64,000 bases of DNA from Amycolatopsis sp. CA-128772 (GTDB lineage Bacteria; Actinomycetota; Actinomycetes; Mycobacteriales; Pseudonocardiaceae): the NCBI RefSeq assembly GCF_002904295.1, contig NZ_PPHG01000019.1, positions 1 to 64,000 on the forward strand. The letters run 5' to 3'. The position numbers were made by a program, and so were the translations under genes. The notes under the pieces were generated by a model. That model was not told the DNA's origin and did no database searches. It saw only the letters and a list, made by a program, of their open reading frames with translations. Of the stretch, positions 25,312 to 33,877 are shown piece by piece; the first letter of the stretch is position 1; the number at the start of each line of letters is the position of its first letter.

Positions 25312-26228
25312 GCTCCGTCGTGAGCGTCGGTCATCAGGTCCGCCAGGTCCTCGGGGGCGAGGAACGACGGCGGGGGCGGCGGGCCCCAGGCGTAGAGGCT
25401 CTTTTCGCCGGCGACGACGCGGGGTTCCCAGAGCTGGTCTTCGAGGATGCAGTCGATGTCGGAGTAGTACTCGGAGAAGTTGCCGGCGGGGTCGCGCAGG
25501 TACCAGAAGAAGTTGGAGCCGATGTAGTGCCGGCCCAGGCCCCAGGTGTGGCGTTCCGGGTGGCCTTCGAGCATGGCGGTGGCGCCGCGGCCGACCTCGT
25601 CGACGTCGTCGACCTCCCAGGAGGTGTGGTGCAGGAAGCTGACCGGTGCCTGCTGGACGAGCACGTTGTGGTGGTCGCTTGAGCAGCGCATGAACGCGGC
25701 CAGGCCGGGGGCCTCGTCGCTGACCTTGAAGCCCAGGCCCTCGGTGAAGAACTTCTGGGTCGCGGCCTGGTCGGTGGAGCCGAACACGACGTGTCCGAGT
25801 TTGCGCGGCCGCACAGCCGGCTCGCGGTCGATGCCGGGCGCGCGGGTGTTCGCGCGTCGGATCTCGCCGGGCTGGTTGTAGGCCACCGGTTCCGGCGGCT
25901 CCTGCTGCAGTCGCGGTGCGACCGAGACGACGACGTCGAGCCCGGTGATCGGATCCTTGGTGTACAGGGCGTCGCCGTCGATGCGGCTCTCGACGTCGAG
26001 GCGGGCCAGGGACGCGGTGATGCGGCCGAGGTCGTCGGGGTCGTCGGCGCCGATGCCGAGGGTCAGCAGCCGGCGGTGCGGTGTCTGGTGCAGTTCGAGC
26101 TGTTCGCCGCCGTCGGCGGTGGCGAAGCCGGACGCGGTGGGGGTGAGGCCGAACTCGGTGTAGTACTTGGCGGTTTCGTCGAGGTTCGGGACGCCGATGG
26201 CGATCTTGGTGAGGCGGTGCAGGCTCAT
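25308..26228 (-). CDS. VOC-family extradiol ring-cleavage dioxygenase (HsaC/BphC-like)
   Basis: The 306-residue protein has two VOC modules. Fe2+ ligands are in the second half: histidine in RKLGHVVFGSTD, histidine in VSFLHHTSWEVDDVDE and glutamate in DPAGNFSEYYSD. This is the arrangement of type I extradiol dioxygenases such as HsaC. It should open a catechol ring at the meta position. It lies between the HsaA-like hydroxylase and the acyl-CoA ligase, directly after a hydroxylase-reductase pair that would make its catechol. The ATG at 26228 has a GGAGG site; the frame upstream of it belongs to the neighbour's shadow. Confidence 0.92.
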   Translation of the reverse strand: MSLHRLTKIAIGVPNLDETAKYYTEFGLTPTASGFATADGGEQLELHQTPHRRLLTLGIGADDPDDLGRITASLARLDVESRIDGDALYTKDPITGLDVVVSVAPRLQQEPPEPVAYNQPGEIRRANTRAPGIDREPAVRPRKLGHVVFGSTDQAATQKFFTEGLGFKVSDEAPGLAAFMRCSSDHHNVLVQQAPVSFLHHTSWEVDDVDEVGRGATAMLEGHPERHTWGLGRHYIGSNFFWYLRDPAGNFSEYYSDIDCILEDQLWEPRVVAGEKSLYAWGPPPPPSFLAPEDLADLMTDAHDGA

Positions 26229-26244
26229 GGCGAGGTCCTCCGGG

Positions 26245-27441
26245 TCAGATGAGCGGGGTGATCTGGTCGTCGCGCCCGAGCAGGGCCTTGCCGTAGACCT
26301 CGTAGTTGACCGCGGGCAGCACGATCGCGTGGCGGGCGGCCACGGCGGAGTCACGCCAGATCCGCTGTAGCGGGTTGACCTCGGCGAAGCTGCCGGCGCC
26401 GTGCGCGGAGAGCAGGATGTCGATGGCACGCGTGATGTTTTCGACGGCCCAGCCGGTGTCGGCGCGGGTGCGGGCGCGCAGCGTGAGGTCGGGGTAGGTG
26501 CGGTTCGCGGCGGCGGTGTCGATGTCGTCGGCGGCGCGGTGGGCGTGCAGGTGGGCGGTGTCGATCCGCATCGCGGCTTCGGCCAGCTGCAGCTGGAAGC
26601 CGACGGAGTCGGCCTGCGCCACATAGCTGGTGTAGGAGATCGCCTTGCGCGTTGCCTTCTCCTGGACGATCTGCAGCGCTTTGCGGCCGAGGCCGAGCTG
26701 GGGGCCGGCCAGCACGAGGGTGAATACCGGGACGAGCGCGGCGCGGTAGAGGTCTTCCTCGGGCTCCTCCACGGCGTACTGGCCGCCGATGGCCGGCGGT
26801 ACCGACATGACGCGGTGCTCGGGCACGAAAACGTCTTCGGCGATCAGGCAGTTGGACCCCGACGAGCGCATCCCGGCGACGAACCACGTCTCCTCGAAGC
26901 CGAGGTCGGTGCGGGGGATGAGGACCAGGCCCTGGTCGACGACCTCGCCGCGCTCGTCGGTCAGCGGGACACCGAGACCGGCCCAGTCGGCGTGCCAGGA
27001 ACCGGAGTTGTAGTACCAGCGGCCGGTAACGCGCCAGCCACCGTCCACTTTGGTCGTCTCGGCGGTCGGGGCGAGGACGCCGGAGACCTTCGCGTCGGGG
27101 TTCACGCCCCAAATTTCGTCCTGGGCCTGCCGGCTGAACAGCCCGGCCATCCAGGCACAGACGTTGCTCAGGGCGACGACCCAGGCGGTGCCGCCGTCGG
27201 CCTCGGCCACCGCGGCGGAGACGTCGAGCATCGCGCGGACCGGGAGCCCGTAGCCGCCGTAGCGACAGGGCTGGGCGATCTTGAACACGCCGGCCTCGGT
27301 CAGCGCGGTGATGCTTTCCTCGACGACCCGGCGGTCGGCTTCGCCTTGGGCGGCATTGCGTTCCAGCAGCGGCCGGATGTCGGCGATGCGGGCGAGGATC
27401 TGTTCGGTGGTGACCGCGGGTTGTTCGGTGGTGATGGTCAT
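26245..27441 (-). CDS. Flavin-dependent monooxygenase oxygenase component (HsaA/acyl-CoA dehydrogenase fold)
   Basis: The 398-residue protein has the acyl-CoA dehydrogenase fold used by two-component hydroxylases. The N-terminal helical part is ARIADIRPLLERNAAQGEAD, the middle beta-domain has SGVLAPTAETTKVDGGWRVT and GRWYYNSGSWHADW, and the helical end has IDILLSAHGAGSFAEVNPLQ. It lacks the acyl-CoA dehydrogenase catalytic glutamate region in any clear form. It is the same size as HsaA (phenol ring hydroxylase of steroid catabolism). The reductase that would supply FMNH2/FADH2 is directly upstream. It should hydroxylate a phenolic ring ahead of the VOC dioxygenase. Confidence 0.92.
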   Translation of the reverse strand: MTITTEQPAVTTEQILARIADIRPLLERNAAQGEADRRVVEESITALTEAGVFKIAQPCRYGGYGLPVRAMLDVSAAVAEADGGTAWVVALSNVCAWMAGLFSRQAQDEIWGVNPDAKVSGVLAPTAETTKVDGGWRVTGRWYYNSGSWHADWAGLGVPLTDERGEVVDQGLVLIPRTDLGFEETWFVAGMRSSGSNCLIAEDVFVPEHRVMSVPPAIGGQYAVEEPEEDLYRAALVPVFTLVLAGPQLGLGRKALQIVQEKATRKAISYTSYVAQADSVGFQLQLAEAAMRIDTAHLHAHRAADDIDTAAANRTYPDLTLRARTRADTGWAVENITRAIDILLSAHGAGSFAEVNPLQRIWRDSAVAARHAIVLPAVNYEVYGKALLGRDDQITPLI

Positions 27442-27466
27442 GACGTCGTTGTCCTTTCCGGGCGGG

Positions 27467-28000
27467 TCAGCGGGCGCAGGCGGCGATCTGGTCGGTGATG
27501 GGCGGGCGGGGCCGCTCGGTGAAGCGGGAGTGGGTGCCGAAGGTGCGGCGGGCGTAGACCAGCGGGGGCTGCTCCGTGCCGCTGAGGGCGGTGACCAAGC
27601 CGAACAGCAGCAGGTGGTCGCCGGCGTCGACGGTGCGTTCCAGCGCACACGCGACCCAGCCCGTCGCGTCGGCCAGCCGGGGCAGCCCGGCGTCGGTGAA
27701 CCAGGTGGTGTCGGCGGTGAAGCGGTCGGCGCCGCGGGTGGCGAACCGGACGGCGAGGTCGTCCTGGCCGTGGCCGAGCAGGTTCACGCCGAACCTCCCG
27801 GCGGCCAGGATGTCGGCGAGCAGGGCCGAGCGCCGGTCGAAGGCGACGCCGACCAGCGGCGGTTCCAGGGACAGCGAGGTGAACGAGCTGACGGTCGCGC
27901 CGCGCGGCCGGCCGGCCGCGCTGGTGGTGGTGACGATGGTGACCGGTGCGCAGACCGCGCCCATCACCGCTCGGAACCGGTTCGGGTCCACCGTGCTCAC
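27467..28000 (-). CDS. Flavin reductase component (HsaB-like)
   Basis: The 177-residue protein has the flavin reductase domain: FRAVMGAVCAPVTIVTTTSA, RPRGATVSSFTSLSLEPPLV, LLGHGQDDLAVRFA and a late GDHLLLFGLV. It uses NAD(P)H to supply reduced flavin to the oxygenase downstream (27441). The GTG start at 28000 overlaps the FAH stop (GTGA). Each neighbour in the series FAH-reductase-oxygenase-VOC-ligase is spaced within 30 bases or overlaps, so it is one operon. Confidence 0.92.
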   Translation of the reverse strand: MSTVDPNRFRAVMGAVCAPVTIVTTTSAAGRPRGATVSSFTSLSLEPPLVGVAFDRRSALLADILAAGRFGVNLLGHGQDDLAVRFATRGADRFTADTTWFTDAGLPRLADATGWVACALERTVDAGDHLLLFGLVTALSGTEQPPLVYARRTFGTHSRFTERPRPPITDQIAACAR

Positions 28001-28839
28001 GACTCCTCCACGAACCGGTGGCGCATGACGCCGACGCCTTCGATGGTGCTGACGAGTTCGTCGCCGGCGGAGAGGAACCGTTGCGGGGTGCGGGCGCCGC
28101 CGACGCCAGCCGGGGTGCCGGTGAAGATCACGTCGCCGGGGAGCAGGGGCAGGACGGCCGAGAGCCGGGCCACGAGGTCCGGTACGGAGAAGATCAGCTC
28201 GCTGGTGCGGCTCTTCTGCACGGATTCGCCGTTGACCGTGCAGCTCAGTTCCAGGTTGTCCGGATCGGCGAACTCGTCGGTGGTGACCAGCCACGGCCCG
28301 GTCGGCCCGAAGCCGGGGCGCGACTTGCCGAGGCTGAACTGCGGCACGGGACCGGCGAGCTGCAGGGCGCGGTCGGAGAGGTCCTGGCCGGCGGTGAGCC
28401 CGGCCACGTGGTCCCAGCCGTGCTCGACCGGCACCTGCCAGGCCCGCCGGCCGATGACGGCGACCAGTTCGACCTCCCAGTCCACTGTGGACCCGTTGAG
28501 CGTGATGTCGCCGTAGGGCCCGGTGAGCGAACTGGCGAACTTCGTGAAGATGGTGGGGGAGTCGGGAAGGTCGAGACCGGCTTCGGCCGCGTGGTCCCGG
28601 TAATTCAGGCCGATCCCGAAGATCTGCGCCGGGTTCGGTGCGGGGGCTCGCAAGTCGGCGTCGTCGAAGGATGTGGCGGCCTCATGCCCCGCGTCGCGGG
28701 CCCAGGCGGTGAACTCGTCCCAGCGTGCGTACACCGCTTGGGGGTCGGGGGAGAAGCGCTGGTTGCTGGCGCGCTCGACGTCGACGGCACCGGCCTCGGT
28801 GATGAGGACGAGCCGACCGGCGAGATTGGCGATCCGCAT
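27997..28839 (-). CDS. Fumarylacetoacetate hydrolase-family protein (paralog 2)
   Basis: The 280-residue protein matches paralog 1 (12485-13327) along its whole length: MRI start, FGIGLNYRDHAAEAGLDLPD, VDWEVELVAVIGRRAWQV, HVAGLTAGQDLSDRAL, FSLGKSRPGFGPTGP and GDVIFTGTPAGVGGAR. The acidic metal ligands are kept. It heads a five-gene minus-strand operon with reductase, oxygenase, dioxygenase and acyl-CoA ligase. This suggests it hydrolyses or decarboxylates the meta-cleavage product. The ATG at 28839 is chosen because paralog 1 starts the same way. Confidence 0.92.
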   Translation of the reverse strand: MRIANLAGRLVLITEAGAVDVERASNQRFSPDPQAVYARWDEFTAWARDAGHEAATSFDDADLRAPAPNPAQIFGIGLNYRDHAAEAGLDLPDSPTIFTKFASSLTGPYGDITLNGSTVDWEVELVAVIGRRAWQVPVEHGWDHVAGLTAGQDLSDRALQLAGPVPQFSLGKSRPGFGPTGPWLVTTDEFADPDNLELSCTVNGESVQKSRTSELIFSVPDLVARLSAVLPLLPGDVIFTGTPAGVGGARTPQRFLSAGDELVSTIEGVGVMRHRFVEES

Positions 28840-28962
28840 CGCGGCACCCTTTCGGTCGATGATCCGCCGGTGTCCCGACGGGCGGGCCGCGGTGCGGCTC
28901 GTCGCCCGGGTCACCGGCGTCGGCTACCCCCATACTCTGCTGGACATAGGCGACTGTCAACA

Positions 28963-28978
28963 CAAGAATCGATTCTTG
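28963..28978. promoter_or_regulatory. Perfect 16-bp palindrome, probable GntR C operator
   Basis: CAAGAATCGATTCTTG reads the same on both strands. It lies in the 165-base gap between the FAH operon (start 28839) and the divergent GntR gene (start 29005), 26 bases before the latter. The AT-rich flanks (GTCAACA on the left, ATGAGAGAG on the right) suggest overlapping promoters. The site would let GntR C control both itself and the HsaABC-like operon. Confidence 0.7.
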
Positions 28979-29004
28979 ATGAGAGAGTGTGTTAGAGTTC
29001 GAGT

Positions 29005-29712
29005 ATGGCGAAGAGAGCGGGTGGCGAGAGCCTGGCCGTGCTGGTGTACTCCCGGCTGCGCTCGGAGATTCTCAACGCGGACCTGGCCCCGGGAGAGCGG
29101 CTCAAGCCCGCTGAGCTCGGTGACCGGTTCGATGTCAGCCTCAGCGTCGTGCGTGAAGCCCTCGGGCTGCTGGCGGCCAAGGACCTGGTCCAGATCGATC
29201 GCAACCGCGGATTCCGGGTCATGCCGCTGTCACTGCAGGCGCTGACCGACCTCACCGAGGCTCGCGTGGTCAACGAGGGGGCTGCGCTGCGGTTGTCGGT
29301 CCGGCGCGGCGGCGTGACGTGGGAGTCCGAAGTGCTGGCCGCACACCACCGGCTCGCCGGCCAGCCGCTGTTCCTGCCCGGGAACCCCCAGCGCCGCAAC
29401 GAGGAATGGGCACGGGCGCACCTGGAGTTCCACCACACGCTGATCCAGGCGTGCGGCAACGCGGTACTGCTGGACATCTGCACGCGCCTGTCCGATGCCG
29501 CCGAGCTCTACCGTGCCTGGTCCGGCCCCGGCACCCTGGAGCACCACCGTGACGTGGCCGGCGAGCACCAGGGCCTGGTCGACGCGGCGCTCGCTCATGA
29601 CGCCGACGAGGCGGCGGCCCGCTTCGAGGCGCACGTCAACCGCACACGGCAGATCCTGATGGACACCAGCCTCGCGCCCCTCCGCGACGGTGCCGCCGAG
29701 CCGGCACCGTGA
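29005..29712 (+). CDS. GntR-family (FCD domain) transcriptional regulator C
   Basis: The 235-residue protein has a winged helix at residues ~12-75 (YSRLRSEILNADLAPGERLK, DVSLSVVREALGLLAAKDLV) and an FCD domain (LEFHHTLIQACGNAVLLDIC). It resembles regulator B at 18081 in length and wording, so the two probably arose by duplication. It lies between the HsaABC-like operon on the left and the plus-strand amidohydrolase operon on the right, with a perfect palindrome on its left side. It is likely to control both. Confidence 0.92.
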   Translation: MAKRAGGESLAVLVYSRLRSEILNADLAPGERLKPAELGDRFDVSLSVVREALGLLAAKDLVQIDRNRGFRVMPLSLQALTDLTEARVVNEGAALRLSVRRGGVTWESEVLAAHHRLAGQPLFLPGNPQRRNEEWARAHLEFHHTLIQACGNAVLLDICTRLSDAAELYRAWSGPGTLEHHRDVAGEHQGLVDAALAHDADEAAARFEAHVNRTRQILMDTSLAPLRDGAAEPAP

Positions 29713-29813
29713 CGGCCCACATCCACCCGGACGTGCTGACCGGCTTCCAGCCGCCCTGTCCGTTCCTCTCTTAACGTTTTGCAGAGCCTGCTGTGATCAC
29801 CGGAGAAGGGCCC

Positions 29814-30881
29814 ATGACCACCAAGACGATTCTGACCAACGTCCGCGTCTTCGACGGCACCGGACTGACCGAACCCACCACGGTGACCATCGACGGGACC
29901 GTGATCGGCGACGAACCCGCGGGCGGGCAGATCGTCGACGGCGGTGGCGCCACCGTGCTGCCGGGCCTGATCGACGCCCACGTCCACCTGATCTTCCCCG
30001 ACGACCTGCGCAAGCTCGCCGAGCACGGCGTCACCACAGCCCTGGACATGGCGTGCTGGCCGAAGGAGCGCGTGGACTCCTTCCGCGGCCGAGTGCCTGA
30101 CATCCGCAGCGCGGGCGTACCGGCCATCGGGCCGGGCGGCAACCACGCCCGCATGCCCGGCATGCCGGCGGAGGCGATCTTGACCGCGCACGGGCAGGCC
30201 GCGCCGTTCGTCGCCCACCGCGTGGCCGAAGGGTCGGACTACATCAAGGTCGTCATCGAAGGAGACCTGCTCGACCAGCCCACGATCGACGCCGTCGTCG
30301 CGGAAGGAAAGAAGCACGGGAAGCTCACGGTCGCGCACGCTTCGTCGGTCGACGCCTACCGCCGCGCCGTGCGGGCCGGAGCCGACGTCATCACCCACGT
30401 CCCCCGCGACGGCGTCCTCGACGCCGACACCGTGGCCCGCATGGTCGAACGAGGCCAGATCGCGGTCCCCACCCTGGCCATGATGGAAGCGGTGATCACC
30501 GGTGTCCGGCCCGAAGGCCAGGACTACGCCTACAGCCGCGACAGCGTCGCCGCACTGCACGCGGCGGGCGTCCCGATCCTCGCCGGCACCGACGCGTTCT
30601 CCGGACCGGCGCCGCTGCCCAACCCCGTCACCCACGGATCGAGCCTGCACCACGAACTGGCCCTGCTCGTGGAGGCCGGGCTCACCGAGAGCGATGCGCT
30701 GCGTGCGGCGACGGTGCTGCCCGCCCACCACTTCGGCCTGCCCGACCGGGGCAGCGTGCGGCCGGGGTTGCGGGCGGACCTGGTGCTCGTCGACGGAGAC
30801 CCGTCCCAGGACATCAAGGCCACGACCGCGATCCGGCGGATCTGGGCCGCCGGTGCCGAGGTCGAAGTGACCCACCGATGA
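29814..30881 (+). CDS. Imidazolonepropionase-like amidohydrolase (paralog 3)
   Basis: The 355-residue cytoplasmic enzyme has all ligands: HVH in LIDAHVHLIFPD, lysine in GSDYIKVVIEG, histidine in TVAHASSVDAY, histidine in VITHVPRDG and aspartate in LAGTDAFSG. It is closest in plan to paralogs 1 and 2. A GGAGAAGG site precedes the ATG at 29814. Its stop overlaps the next start (ATGA), so it leads an operon with the ACMSD-like hydrolase at 30878. Confidence 0.92.
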   Translation: MTTKTILTNVRVFDGTGLTEPTTVTIDGTVIGDEPAGGQIVDGGGATVLPGLIDAHVHLIFPDDLRKLAEHGVTTALDMACWPKERVDSFRGRVPDIRSAGVPAIGPGGNHARMPGMPAEAILTAHGQAAPFVAHRVAEGSDYIKVVIEGDLLDQPTIDAVVAEGKKHGKLTVAHASSVDAYRRAVRAGADVITHVPRDGVLDADTVARMVERGQIAVPTLAMMEAVITGVRPEGQDYAYSRDSVAALHAAGVPILAGTDAFSGPAPLPNPVTHGSSLHHELALLVEAGLTESDALRAATVLPAHHFGLPDRGSVRPGLRADLVLVDGDPSQDIKATTAIRRIWAAGAEVEVTHR

Positions 30882-31840
30882 CGAGTTCTGCCCTGGTGGA
30901 CGTGCATGCCCACTTCCTCACCCCGGAGTACGTCGCCGCCGCCCACGCCGCCGGCCACCAGGCACCGGACGGCATGCCCGGGTGGCCCACCTGGGACGCC
31001 GAGAAGCACTTGACGCTGATGGACCGGTGGGGCATCGCCACCTCGCTGTTGTCAATCTCCTCGCCCGGCACGCACTTCGGCGACGACGATGCGGCCCGTC
31101 GGCTCACCCGGCACGTCAACGACACCGGCGCCGAGATCTGCCGGGCCCGCCCGGACCGCTTCGGCCACTTCGCGTCACTGCCGTTGCCCGATGTGGACGG
31201 TGCGCTCGGCGAGCTGGCCCACGCCGTCGACGACCTCGGCTGTGACGGCGTGACCGTGGAGACCAACACCGCGGGCGTGTACCTGGGCGATCCTCGCTAC
31301 GCCCCCCTGTGGGCCGAGCTGGACCGGCGCCGGACCCCGGTGTTCGTCCACCCGACGTCACCACCGCAGGCCGACGCTATCGCATCCGGCCGTCCGCGGC
31401 CGATGCTGGAATTCTTGTTCGACTCCGCCCGTGCCGTGAGCGACCTGGCCTTCGCCGATGTGCTGCAGCAATACCCCGCCATCCCGTGGATCTTCACCCA
31501 CGGTGGCGGGGTGCTGCCGCTGCTGGCCGGGCGCATGGAGCTGTTCCGCGGCATGCTCGGGGCCGCGCGACCCGATGTTCCGCCGCTGCCGGAGCAGGTG
31601 TCCCGGCTGTGGTTCGACATGGCGGGAACTCCCTTCCCGCACCAGATCCCGGCGCTGGACCGCGCGTTCGGCACCGAACGGCTGCTGTACGGCAGCGACT
31701 ACTGCTGGACCCCGCCCGCCGCGGTCGACGCGCAGCTGGCCGGCATCGACGCGGCACCGCAGCCGGCGGGCACCACCTGGCGCGCGCTCACCACCGGCAA
31801 CTGCGCCCGGCTGTTTCCCCGGCTGGCCCGCCTCGGCTGA
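30878..31840 (+). CDS. ACMSD-like amidohydrolase-2 family protein
   Basis: The 320-residue protein has the metal-binding pattern of aminocarboxymuconate-semialdehyde decarboxylase relatives: HxH in LVDVHAHFLTPEY, histidine in PVFVHPTSPP, histidine in WIFTHGGGVLPLLAGRM and aspartate in LLYGSDYCWTPP. This group decarboxylates or hydrolyses ring-fission acids. It is co-translated with the amidohydrolase upstream and followed 45 bases later by a LysR gene. Confidence 0.92.
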   Translation: MTSSALVDVHAHFLTPEYVAAAHAAGHQAPDGMPGWPTWDAEKHLTLMDRWGIATSLLSISSPGTHFGDDDAARRLTRHVNDTGAEICRARPDRFGHFASLPLPDVDGALGELAHAVDDLGCDGVTVETNTAGVYLGDPRYAPLWAELDRRRTPVFVHPTSPPQADAIASGRPRPMLEFLFDSARAVSDLAFADVLQQYPAIPWIFTHGGGVLPLLAGRMELFRGMLGAARPDVPPLPEQVSRLWFDMAGTPFPHQIPALDRAFGTERLLYGSDYCWTPPAAVDAQLAGIDAAPQPAGTTWRALTTGNCARLFPRLARLG

Positions 31841-31885
31841 CCCGGCGCACGAGCCGGCCCGGCACGGGCGAGGAAGGCGGCGACG

Positions 31886-32803
31886 GTGACGATGAACCTG
31901 CGGCAGCTGGAGTGTTTTCTCGCCGTCGCCGACGAACTGCACTTCGCCCGCGCCGCCGACCGGCTGCACCTGAGCCCGGCCAGTGTGAGTGAAGCGATCG
32001 CGGCGCTCGAACGCCGGGTCGGCGGCCCGCTGTTCGACCGCTCGAGCCGTCGGGTGAGTCTCACCGCGCACGGACTGCGGTTCCTCGGCGACGTACGTGA
32101 GCCTTTCACGAGTCTGGCGCGGGCCCACGAGAACGCGCGCACTCGCGCGTTGGGCAGCGCGGATCTCGTGGTTGCGCACACCCCGGAACTCGGCCAGCTG
32201 ATGTTTCCCCCGCTGCTGTCGGCGTCGTGGCGGCGCCGGCTGCCCGGCCTGCGGTGGCGCCCGGTGCTCATGCACACCCCGCAGCAGATGGCCGCGCTGG
32301 AGGACGGTCGCGCGGACCTCGGTCTGTGCTGGTCTGCCTCCACCCGCTCACCCCTGAACACCGTCGTGCTCGCCGAGGTGCCGATCGTCGCGATCCTGCG
32401 CGCCGAAGATCCGCTGGCCGCAGCGAGAGAGGTGCCGCTGAGCGCGTTGCGGACCAGATCGCTGCTGATGACCCCGCGCAGCGACAACCCCTTCGTGGAT
32501 TCCGTGATCCACACCGAACTCGTGCACGGCGGTGTTTCGACGGCCAACGTGGAGGAAGTCGGGCGGTTCGACGAATTGACGATGCACGTCGCCGCCGGAC
32601 AGCGCATCGGGCTGCACCCCGCCACGATCGCCGCGACCAACCGGGTTCCCGACGTGGTGTTCCGGCCGATCGCCAAGCCGGTCATCCAGGTCACGATCTG
32701 CCTCGTGCACCGCGACGATCGTGCGACCGCCGTCGAACCTCTGCTCATGGCTCTGCGTGAGATCGTTGGCGACCTTGACCTCCTCGCCGCACAACGAGTT
32801 TGA
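31886..32803 (+). CDS. LysR-family transcriptional regulator
   Basis: The 305-residue protein has the N-terminal helix-turn-helix typical of the family (LRQLECFLAVADELHFARAA, SPASVSEAIAALERRVGG), followed by a two-lobed ligand domain. Aromatic-catabolism LysR proteins of the CatR/BenM type start in the same way. It lies inside a run of catabolic genes, upstream of the cupin-aldolase-VOC operon, which it probably activates. The start is taken as GTG 31886; an ATG two codons later (31892) is also possible. Confidence 0.9.
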   Translation: MTMNLRQLECFLAVADELHFARAADRLHLSPASVSEAIAALERRVGGPLFDRSSRRVSLTAHGLRFLGDVREPFTSLARAHENARTRALGSADLVVAHTPELGQLMFPPLLSASWRRRLPGLRWRPVLMHTPQQMAALEDGRADLGLCWSASTRSPLNTVVLAEVPIVAILRAEDPLAAAREVPLSALRTRSLLMTPRSDNPFVDSVIHTELVHGGVSTANVEEVGRFDELTMHVAAGQRIGLHPATIAATNRVPDVVFRPIAKPVIQVTICLVHRDDRATAVEPLLMALREIVGDLDLLAAQRV

Positions 32804-32947
32804 GCTCCGGCTGCCCTGCCTTCGTGTCGTGATCATTCGGTTCTGCCGAACTGACCCGCCGGCCGTTGACGATTGATCATCGGCAGGTCGCCGACGAGCA
32901 TCGTCGTAGCCGATCCGAATTCCCTTCCCGACGACGCGGAGGAACAC
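32804..32947. promoter_or_regulatory. Promoter region of the cupin operon
   Basis: These 144 bases separate the LysR gene from the cupin gene. They contain two near-copies of a short word (TGATCATTCGG near 32830, TGATCATCGGC near 32874) and a small hairpin TTCGG-N5-CCGAA (32838-32852). Spaced repeats of this kind could be LysR sites. No convincing -35/-10 pair is visible, so this is a tentative call. Confidence 0.35.
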
Positions 32948-33877
32948 ATGACCTACAGCACGGCCGACATCCGCTCACGGTTGCCCGCGACGGCACCGGC
33001 CGCCGCGCCGGGGACGGGTCCGGCGGCCCAGGCGCAGTTCATCGATTTCACGGCCACCGAACCCGATGAGGTCACCGAACGCGGCTCCCGGATCTGGTGG
33101 GTGCGCGGACAGAACTTCGCCGTGTCCTACGCCGTAGCCTGCGCGGGGGAGGTGTTGGAGCGCGAAGCACAACCCGACGAGTACGTCGCGCTCTTTCCCG
33201 GTGGTCCTGTCGGCGCGGACATTCGGTCCGAACACGGATCGGCCTCAGTGGAGCAGCCTGCGCTGGTCGTCGTGCCACCGGGGGCGTCCCGGATCGAACT
33301 GACCCGCGACACCCAAGTGATCCGCCTGTTCTCGGCCGCGTCCGCCGAACTGCTTGCCCGCTGCCGGAACAACGACGCCTACCGTGAACCCGACCCGTAC
33401 GTGAGCGGGTTCGCGCCGTGGCCACCGGCGGTCGACGGTCCGCACCTGCGGATCTACTTCGTCGCGGACCATCCCTACGCGCCCGGGCGGTTCGGCCGGC
33501 TGTTCCGCTGCAGCACTTTCATGGTCAACCTGTTCGACCCCGACCTCGGCCCCCGCGATCCCGCGGCCCTCTCACCGCACCACCACGACGACTTCGAGCA
33601 GTGTTCGCTCACAGTCGAGGGGCACTGGTGTCATCACATTCGCACGCCATGGACCACAAACCTCGCCGACTGGCGCCCGGACGAGCACGTTGCTGTCGCA
33701 AGCCCGTCGGTGACGATCATCCCTCCGCCCTTGGTACATACCAGTCAGTCCACCGGGCAGGCCCGCAACCAGCTCATCGACGTCTTCTGCCCGCCCCGCC
33801 ACGACTTCTCCGCCCAACCGGGCTGGGTCGTCAACGCGCACGAGTACCCCGTTCCCGAGGCGGAGAACGCGCGATGA
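32948..33877 (+). CDS. Bicupin-like protein of unknown function
   Basis: The 309-residue protein has a cupin signature in the second half: PAALSPHHHDDFEQCSLTVE followed by GHWCHHIR and, later, IIPPPLVHTSQSTG. HHHxxxE..H is a standard metal-binding cupin pattern. The first half reads like a second, metal-free barrel (RIWWVRGQNFAVSYAVACAG). It could be a dioxygenase, isomerase or small-molecule binding protein; the family is not recognised further. It starts after GGAGG at 32948, and its stop overlaps the aldolase start (ATGA). Confidence 0.75.
   Translation: MTYSTADIRSRLPATAPAAAPGTGPAAQAQFIDFTATEPDEVTERGSRIWWVRGQNFAVSYAVACAGEVLEREAQPDEYVALFPGGPVGADIRSEHGSASVEQPALVVVPPGASRIELTRDTQVIRLFSAASAELLARCRNNDAYREPDPYVSGFAPWPPAVDGPHLRIYFVADHPYAPGRFGRLFRCSTFMVNLFDPDLGPRDPAALSPHHHDDFEQCSLTVEGHWCHHIRTPWTTNLADWRPDEHVAVASPSVTIIPPPLVHTSQSTGQARNQLIDVFCPPRHDFSAQPGWVVNAHEYPVPEAENAR

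Noticed and set aside
29595..30875. Minus-strand open frame of 426 codons
   Set aside because: Antisense to the amidohydrolase paralog 3; no domains or ribosome site.
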